Virus record (IMG/VR): IMGVR_UViG_3300037070_000230
Location: 1-27,239 of that record
DNA from: a virus
Length of the DNA stretch: 27,239 nucleotides
Reading direction: 5' to 3' (one strand)
A model generated the notes under the pieces. The model was given only the letters and a program-made list of their open reading frames with translations, had not been told where the DNA came from and did not search any database. This document shows positions 22,084 to 27,239 of the stretch, piece by piece. Each line of letters opens with the position of its first letter. Within the stretch, counting starts at the first letter, position 1. A program made the translations under genes and the position numbers.

Positions 22084-25000
22084 ACCAAATCACGGTCATC
22101 GAGACCAATGGCGCAGAGGCGATCTACGTCGAGGCTTTCGATATGGTGGACGGCGTCGTTCGCGTCGATGTCATCTACCCGCCGCCCGCGATCAGTTTCG
22201 TTGAAATTCAGGTTCCCGGCATTCAGGGACCGCAGGGACCGCCCGGTGAAAGCGATCTGCACAACGCGAAGCTGACCGGAATATCGACGCTCTACAGTGA
22301 TGATCCCGGTGCGCTAGGCGTACAGCAGGACATCTTCCACGATTCAGAATCGCCTGCCGTTAACGATATTCCGTATCAGCAGACGCTCTATGTCCGCGAC
22401 GACGCTGGCACCAAGCTGCCGATGGGCGGGATTAAATATACGTATTCCTGGGTCGAGGCGGGTTTTGCCGGCGGTTACTGGACCGTCCAGAGTGGCGACG
22501 GCATGGGCGGTCTGATCGACAGCGTCATGTTCGATTCGAGCGGCGTCTGGGCCAAGGGGAAAAACACAATCGGTCAGCCGGAATTTCATCTGTGGAAAGA
22601 TGTCGCGCCGACGAACAACATGCTGATCGGCAAGATGATCTGGAAGACGCAGAAACTTGCCAGCCCGACGACTATTCAGGTTTACACCGAAATCCACGGC
22701 AAGATCGAGAGCACTGTAGCGGGGCTGGAAAAGGGTGTCCTTGTCTTTCGAGCGGCTGGCGGTACAAACGGTCTACCCGGCGATTTCGCCAGTTTCAGCC
22801 GGACGCTAATCCGGTTCTGGGATGCACCGCTTACCATCGAATCGACGGACGCAGGCGCGACGGCGCTGCCTAATTTCACTATCTATCGAAACTCGGCCTC
22901 GCCTCTTGCCGCCGATCTGCTCGGTAATATCCTGTTCACCGGCAAGACCAGCACGGCGGCGGTCACCACTTACGCTTCGATCGACTCCAAGGCGCTGGTC
23001 GTCACCAACGCCGCGCAGGATGGCGAACTGCAATTAAAGACGGTGGCGGCGGGCACGCTCACCGCACAGCTTACGATCAACAAGACCAGCGTGCTGGTCA
23101 ATCCAAAGCTGGTGACCAAGCTGTCGGCGACTACCGCCGCCGGATTGAATCTGCCGCACGGCGCGGCGCCGTCCGCGCCTGTCGATGGCGATGTCTGGAC
23201 GACGACCACTGGCGTGTACTGGCGCGTCAACGGGGCTACGCTCGGTCCTATGGCGGGCCTGCCGATCGCGCAGTCCAACGTGACAAATCTCGCCACGGAT
23301 CTTGCTGCGAAAGCCAACGTCGCCGGTCAGGCATTCACTGGGCGCGTAACCGTTCCGCCGCATTCCGGGACGACAGCCTCGTTTTGCATAGGTCCGGGTT
23401 CCGGTTCGCCTTCGGCGCTTATCGATGGCGATCTCTTCATAACGACCGCCGGTAATTTCCTCTATCGCGCAAACGGCGCGACCCAGTTCGTCGCCAACCT
23501 TGGGCAGACGCAGACGTTCACGGGCGCGAAAACTTTCAGCCTGAAAACGACATTCGCTACGCCGACGACGGCGATCGCGTCGTTCAACACGCCGCATGGC
23601 GTTGCGCCTTCGGCTCCTGTCGACGGCGATGTGTGGACGACGACCGCCGGAATATACGTTCAGATCAACGGTGCGCCGGTCGGACCGCTTGGCCGATCCG
23701 GCATAGCGGACTGGGCGGACATAACGAGCAAGCCAGCCACGTTCCCACCGACGCTTCCAATCCCCTCGAGCGGCATTACCGGCCTCGACGCGGCGCTGGC
23801 CGGAATGGTGCTGAAGGCCGGGGATACGATGACCGGCAAGCTGACCACGCCGCCAAGCACGGCAGCGGGCGCGGGCTTCAACTGGGGGCAGGGTAATTCG
23901 CCAGCTACCATTGTTGACGGTGATGTTTGGCAAGTCGGCGCGACGGTTCGCTATCGCGCTTCCGGCGTGACCAACGAACTGGTGAACCTCGCCAGCGCGC
24001 AGACGATCACCGGCATCAAGACGTTCAGCGCCAAACCGATCTTCGTGGCCAGCACGACGGCCACGGCGTCGATCAACATTCCGCTCGGCGCTACGCCAAC
24101 GACGCCGGTCAACGGCGATGTCTGGTTCGTCGGCAATCAGTTCTTCATCAAGGGTTCGTCGGCCACAGCGTACGAGTTGGCCACGGTTAACGGCACGCAG
24201 ACGATCACCGGCATCAAGACGTTTTCGAATAAGACCACCTTTGTCGCCAGTGCGACGGGGCAGGCATCGATCCTGATTCCTCCGGGTGTCACGCCTTCAT
24301 CTCCCGCCGATGGTGATATCTGGACGACATCGGTCGGCATGTACGTCCGCATCAATGGCGTTGTGGTCGGACCGCTCGCCGCTTCCGGCGGAGCGGTGGA
24401 CTGGACCGTGGTGACAGGCAAGCCCGTGACGTTCCCACCGTCGCTGCCTATCGCGCAGTCGGGCATCACCAATCTGGAAACCGATCTTGCGCTGCTGGCT
24501 CCCTTGGCCTCTCCGGTCCTCACTGGCACGCCTACCGTGCCGACTGCGGCTCCAGGCACCAGCACCACGCAGATCGCGTCCACGGCCTTCGCAGCCGCCG
24601 CAGCGACAGCCGCCGCGACGGGAGTCGCGAACAGCGCCGTGCTCAAAGCCGGTGACACGATGTCCGGCGATCTGATCATTGCCAAAGCCACGCCGTTTCT
24701 GAGTCTCGACAAGGCGGCAGCGGGGCAGGAAGCCGGTATCTTCATAAAGACCGGCGGCGTGACGCGCTGGAGCATCACATCGAATACCGCCGCCGAGGCT
24801 GGCAGCGATGCGGGTTCTAATCTCGCTATCAATTATCATGCCGACAACGGAACGGTGAAAGGCACGATCAACTTCACCCGCGCCGATGGCAAATTCACCG
24901 CCAAGAACATCTCGTCTGCGGGCTACATTCAAAGCACCCCAACGTCGGGCAGCGCCAATTTCTACCTCGATCGAATTGCGGGGCAGAGCGGCCTTATCAA

Positions 25001-27239
25001 CTTTAGAACCGTGGCATCGGCACGCTGGCAGATCAATTGCAGCAACGCCGCCGAGAGTGGCGCTGATGCTGGTTCTAATTTCCAGATTATCAGGAGCAGT
25101 GACGCTGGAACGCAGATCGACACGGTGATCGATCTCAACCGCGCCACCGGCTTGGCTACAGTCAAGGCGTTGACGGCGACTGGCAAGGTGACCGTGCCTG
25201 CCAGCACGACGGCGAGCGCTGGTCTGAATGTCGGAGCATCCGGCACCGCGCCGAGTGCGCCAGTGTCGGGCGATATATGGGTGACCGCCACCAATCAGTT
25301 GTGGTTCAGGGGCGGAAACTCCTACGAAGTGGCGACGGTCAACGGCGGGCAGACTTTCACCGGGGCGAAGACCTTCGGCACCAAGACGACGTTCTACACG
25401 TCTGCTACGGGCAACGCTTCGATCCTCCTGCCGCACGGCGTAGCGCCGTCAGCGCCGATCAACGGCGACGTGTGGACGACGACGCTCGGCATGTACGTCC
25501 AGGTCAACGGCGCCACGGTCGGGCCGCTTGGCGTAGGTGGGGGCGGCGTGGCGGACTGGGATCTGATCATCGGCAAGCCGCTGACGTTTCCGCCGGACCC
25601 GCATGTTCATCCGCAGAGCGACATCGCCGGTCTGGTGACCGATCTCGCCGGTAAGGCCGCGACGGTTCACACGCATGCGCAGGCCGACATCACCAATCTC
25701 GTCGCCGACCTTGGACTGAAGGCCCCCCTTGCTTCGCCGACGTTCACCGGAACGGTCACGGTGCCCGCTGGCTCGGCCACAATACCGTCGCTCACGGTCG
25801 GCGCAACGGGCTACGGGCTTTATCAATCGGCTTCGACTCTTTCGCTTACGGTCGGCGCCGCAGCGCGGTTCATTGTTTCGACGTCGAATATCACTTCGAT
25901 GCTGCCCCACAATTTCCAATACGGCACTGCTGCGGCTCCCGGCATCAAGTGGCAGAACGACACTGATAGCGGCTTCTGGGGCGCGGATGGCCTCATTCAC
26001 GTAGCCATCGCTGGCGTCACCCGCGTCTCGTTCAAGGCCGGCGACACAACGTTCCTGACGCCGATCATCCTGCCGGCCAGCGTGACTGGCAGCATGAGTC
26101 TTCGCATACCGCATGGCGTCGAGCCGTCCGCGCCTGTCGATGGCGATCTGTGGACAACGACCGCCGGGTTGTACGTGCGGGTCAACGGCGGCATCGTCGG
26201 ACCGCTCGGCGCGGCAGCGGATTGGTCTACGATCACGGGCAAGCCCGCGACGTTTCCACCCACCGTCCCTATCGCGCAAAGCGACATTACCGATCTGACG
26301 ACCGACCTGACGGCGCGTGTGCTCAAGGCCGGCGACACCATGACCGGCAATTTGACGGTGCCGCTCGGCACGACGGCACTGCCTTCGATCAACTTCGAAG
26401 GCAACCCAACCGTAGGGTTATCGTCTAGCGGCTCTTACGTTTACCTTTCGACGGCGGGTACAGCACGCCTCGCGGCAGGTTCGATCCTTCGTGCCTATGT
26501 CGCGATGCGCTACGAGTACGGCACCGCCGCCGCGCCAGCGATGGAGTGGAACAGCGACACCGATACCGGCATCTGGGGTGCGGCATCGACTATTAATTTC
26601 TCGACCAGCGCTACCAATCGTGTGTCGATTACCGATGCGAGCACAACGTTCTACAACACTGTTGCTGTACCGGCAGGAACAGCGGCACTACCGTCAATTA
26701 ACTTTGCGGCCACACCCGGCACCGGCATCTTCGGCACGGCGACGGGTGTTTCCGTTTCAACGTCGGGTGCTGTTAAATTTACAGTAGGCTTAACTACTTC
26801 ATCGTTCGCTACGGCGCATCTGCTGATCACTGCCGCAAGTTCCGCGACCCGCGCGGGGCTTAATCTGCCGCATGGTGCTGCGCCTACAACTCCAGGCAAC
26901 GGTGATTTTTGGACAGAGACCACCGGGTTCTACGGGCGCGTCAACGGCGTGACGATCGGTCCTTTTAGCGGCGTCACGGACTGGGCGACGATCACAAGCA
27001 AGCCAGCGACGTTCGCACCGGACCCGCATGTCCATCCGCAAAGCGAGATCACCAATCTGGTGACCGATCTTGCTGGTAAAGCCGCGTCGGTCCACACCCA
27101 TGCACAGGCCGATGTTACCAGCCTTGTAACCGACCTCGCGGCTAAGGCACCTCTTGCCAGCCCAACCTTCACAGGTGTGCCCGCAGCGCCTACCGCAGCC
27201 GCGCTGACGAGCACGACGCAGCTTGCGACAACCGCCTTC
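22080..27239 (+). CDS. Very large modular tail fibre protein (3' end missing)
   Basis: Reading from ATG 22080 (ATGA overlap) the frame has no stop through base 27239, giving at least 1,720 codons. Residues 1-45 form a small anchor, followed by a short collagen-like GPQGPPGES (residues about 48-57). A unique domain lies at about 60-360. From about residue 355 a module repeats: a 'PHG.APSAPVDGDVWTT..G.Y.R.NG...GP' element, often followed by 'DW..IT.KPATFPP' and 'PIAQS.IT.L.TDLA', and by fibre elements such as 'PLASPTFTG.P..PTAA..TSTTQ.A.TAF' and 'HTHAQADI'. Such repeats are typical of long phage side tail fibres. The receptor-binding tip lies beyond the window. Confidence 0.9.
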   Translation, partial: MNQITVIETNGAEAIYVEAFDMVDGVVRVDVIYPPPAISFVEIQVPGIQGPQGPPGESDLHNAKLTGISTLYSDDPGALGVQQDIFHDSESPAVNDIPYQQTLYVRDDAGTKLPMGGIKYTYSWVEAGFAGGYWTVQSGDGMGGLIDSVMFDSSGVWAKGKNTIGQPEFHLWKDVAPTNNMLIGKMIWKTQKLASPTTIQVYTEIHGKIESTVAGLEKGVLVFRAAGGTNGLPGDFASFSRTLIRFWDAPLTIESTDAGATALPNFTIYRNSASPLAADLLGNILFTGKTSTAAVTTYASIDSKALVVTNAAQDGELQLKTVAAGTLTAQLTINKTSVLVNPKLVTKLSATTAAGLNLPHGAAPSAPVDGDVWTTTTGVYWRVNGATLGPMAGLPIAQSNVTNLATDLAAKANVAGQAFTGRVTVPPHSGTTASFCIGPGSGSPSALIDGDLFITTAGNFLYRANGATQFVANLGQTQTFTGAKTFSLKTTFATPTTAIASFNTPHGVAPSAPVDGDVWTTTAGIYVQINGAPVGPLGRSGIADWADITSKPATFPPTLPIPSSGITGLDAALAGMVLKAGDTMTGKLTTPPSTAAGAGFNWGQGNSPATIVDGDVWQVGATVRYRASGVTNELVNLASAQTITGIKTFSAKPIFVASTTATASINIPLGATPTTPVNGDVWFVGNQFFIKGSSATAYELATVNGTQTITGIKTFSNKTTFVASATGQASILIPPGVTPSSPADGDIWTTSVGMYVRINGVVVGPLAASGGAVDWTVVTGKPVTFPPSLPIAQSGITNLETDLALLAPLASPVLTGTPTVPTAAPGTSTTQIASTAFAAAAATAAATGVANSAVLKAGDTMSGDLIIAKATPFLSLDKAAAGQEAGIFIKTGGVTRWSITSNTAAEAGSDAGSNLAINYHADNGTVKGTINFTRADGKFTAKNISSAGYIQSTPTSGSANFYLDRIAGQSGLINFRTVASARWQINCSNAAESGADAGSNFQIIRSSDAGTQIDTVIDLNRATGLATVKALTATGKVTVPASTTASAGLNVGASGTAPSAPVSGDIWVTATNQLWFRGGNSYEVATVNGGQTFTGAKTFGTKTTFYTSATGNASILLPHGVAPSAPINGDVWTTTLGMYVQVNGATVGPLGVGGGGVADWDLIIGKPLTFPPDPHVHPQSDIAGLVTDLAGKAATVHTHAQADITNLVADLGLKAPLASPTFTGTVTVPAGSATIPSLTVGATGYGLYQSASTLSLTVGAAARFIVSTSNITSMLPHNFQYGTAAAPGIKWQNDTDSGFWGADGLIHVAIAGVTRVSFKAGDTTFLTPIILPASVTGSMSLRIPHGVEPSAPVDGDLWTTTAGLYVRVNGGIVGPLGAAADWSTITGKPATFPPTVPIAQSDITDLTTDLTARVLKAGDTMTGNLTVPLGTTALPSINFEGNPTVGLSSSGSYVYLSTAGTARLAAGSILRAYVAMRYEYGTAAAPAMEWNSDTDTGIWGAASTINFSTSATNRVSITDASTTFYNTVAVPAGTAALPSINFAATPGTGIFGTATGVSVSTSGAVKFTVGLTTSSFATAHLLITAASSATRAGLNLPHGAAPTTPGNGDFWTETTGFYGRVNGVTIGPFSGVTDWATITSKPATFAPDPHVHPQSEITNLVTDLAGKAASVHTHAQADVTSLVTDLAAKAPLASPTFTGVPAAPTAAALTSTTQLATTAF
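23140..26965 (+). repeat. Dispersed repeat modules in the large tail fibre
   Basis: The 'APSAPVDGDVW' element recurs around 23151, 23591, 24079, 24277, 25232, 25429, 26106 and 26866, with diverged forms near 23386 and 23890. Spacing is not uniform (about 200 to 760 nt). DNA similarity between copies is clear in places, for example GCGCCTGTCGATGGCGAT at 23176 and the same string near 26128. Recombination among copies could reshape the fibre. Confidence 0.8.

Noticed and set aside
24297-25436. Antisense ORF of 379 codons inside the large fibre
   Set aside because: It is the reverse reading of the GC-rich fibre repeats, with several other equally long antisense frames nearby (23034-23933, 25449-26279). 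None has a recognisable product.
1-27239. CRISPR array, tRNA gene, insertion sequence or attachment site
   Set aside because: I saw no regular short direct repeats with unique spacers, no cloverleaf-like segment, no transposase and no duplicated flank. The repeats present are all inside protein genes.
1-27239. Gene transfer agent cluster
   Set aside because: The chaperone resembles GTA gp10, but the tip genes follow the lambda M-L-K-I-J order and the several large adhesins are phage-like; no GTA gp12-gp15-type tip set is present.

Overview
The window is a 27.2 kb stretch of one long, rightward late operon from a lambda-like siphovirus or the equivalent prophage. Every gene I can support lies on the + strand. 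Neighbours mostly touch by ATGA-type overlaps or gaps of a few bases, and I see no convincing promoter or intrinsic terminator. High GC, the third-position GC bias and the protein families (GTA-gp10-type tail chaperone, DUF3168, collagen-like protein beside the head-tail connector) suggest an alphaproteobacterial host, probably Rhizobiales-like. The host is an inference. No integrase, repressor, capsid, terminase, tRNA or bacterial flanking gene is visible, so a free phage and a prophage cannot be told apart.

Layout. (1) 1-987: 3' part of a collagen-like protein with regularly interrupted Gly-X-Y repeats. (2) 984-3490: neck module: gp6-like head-tail connector, a small DUF6456-like protein, head-tail adaptor, a small unknown protein, HK97 gp10-like protein and DUF3168 tail terminator. 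(3) 3509-5671: three tandem major tail tube paralogues, each carrying an extra beta-rich domain inserted into the tube fold. (4) 5668-6281: tail assembly chaperone pair joined by a probable programmed -1 frameshift. (5) 6355-9627: tape measure protein with an embedded lytic transglycosylase domain and a 94-residue duplication. (6) 9624-15937: tail tip genes in lambda order M-L-K-I-J; the I-like protein has a long unknown C-terminal extension. (7) 15947-19504: adhesins: two fibre-like proteins sharing an N-terminal module, a small protein between them, an SH3-like small protein and a beta-helix-like spike protein. (8) 19515-21714: small genes, including a second SH3-like protein, a single-pass membrane protein, two related secreted proteins with a QCRFL...IC motif (one a lipoprotein with a poly-glycine tail) and two small two-helix membrane proteins that are holin candidates. 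(9) 21730-27239: a BppU-like small protein and a very large modular tail fibre that is open for 1,720 codons and runs off the right edge.

Together the genes would finish the head, build a tube of set length, assemble the lambda-type tip, and present several alternative adhesins. The most notable parts are the decorated and triplicated tail tube, the frameshift chaperone, and the cluster of small secreted and membrane proteins between the spike and the large fibre, which has no recognisable endolysin beside it.
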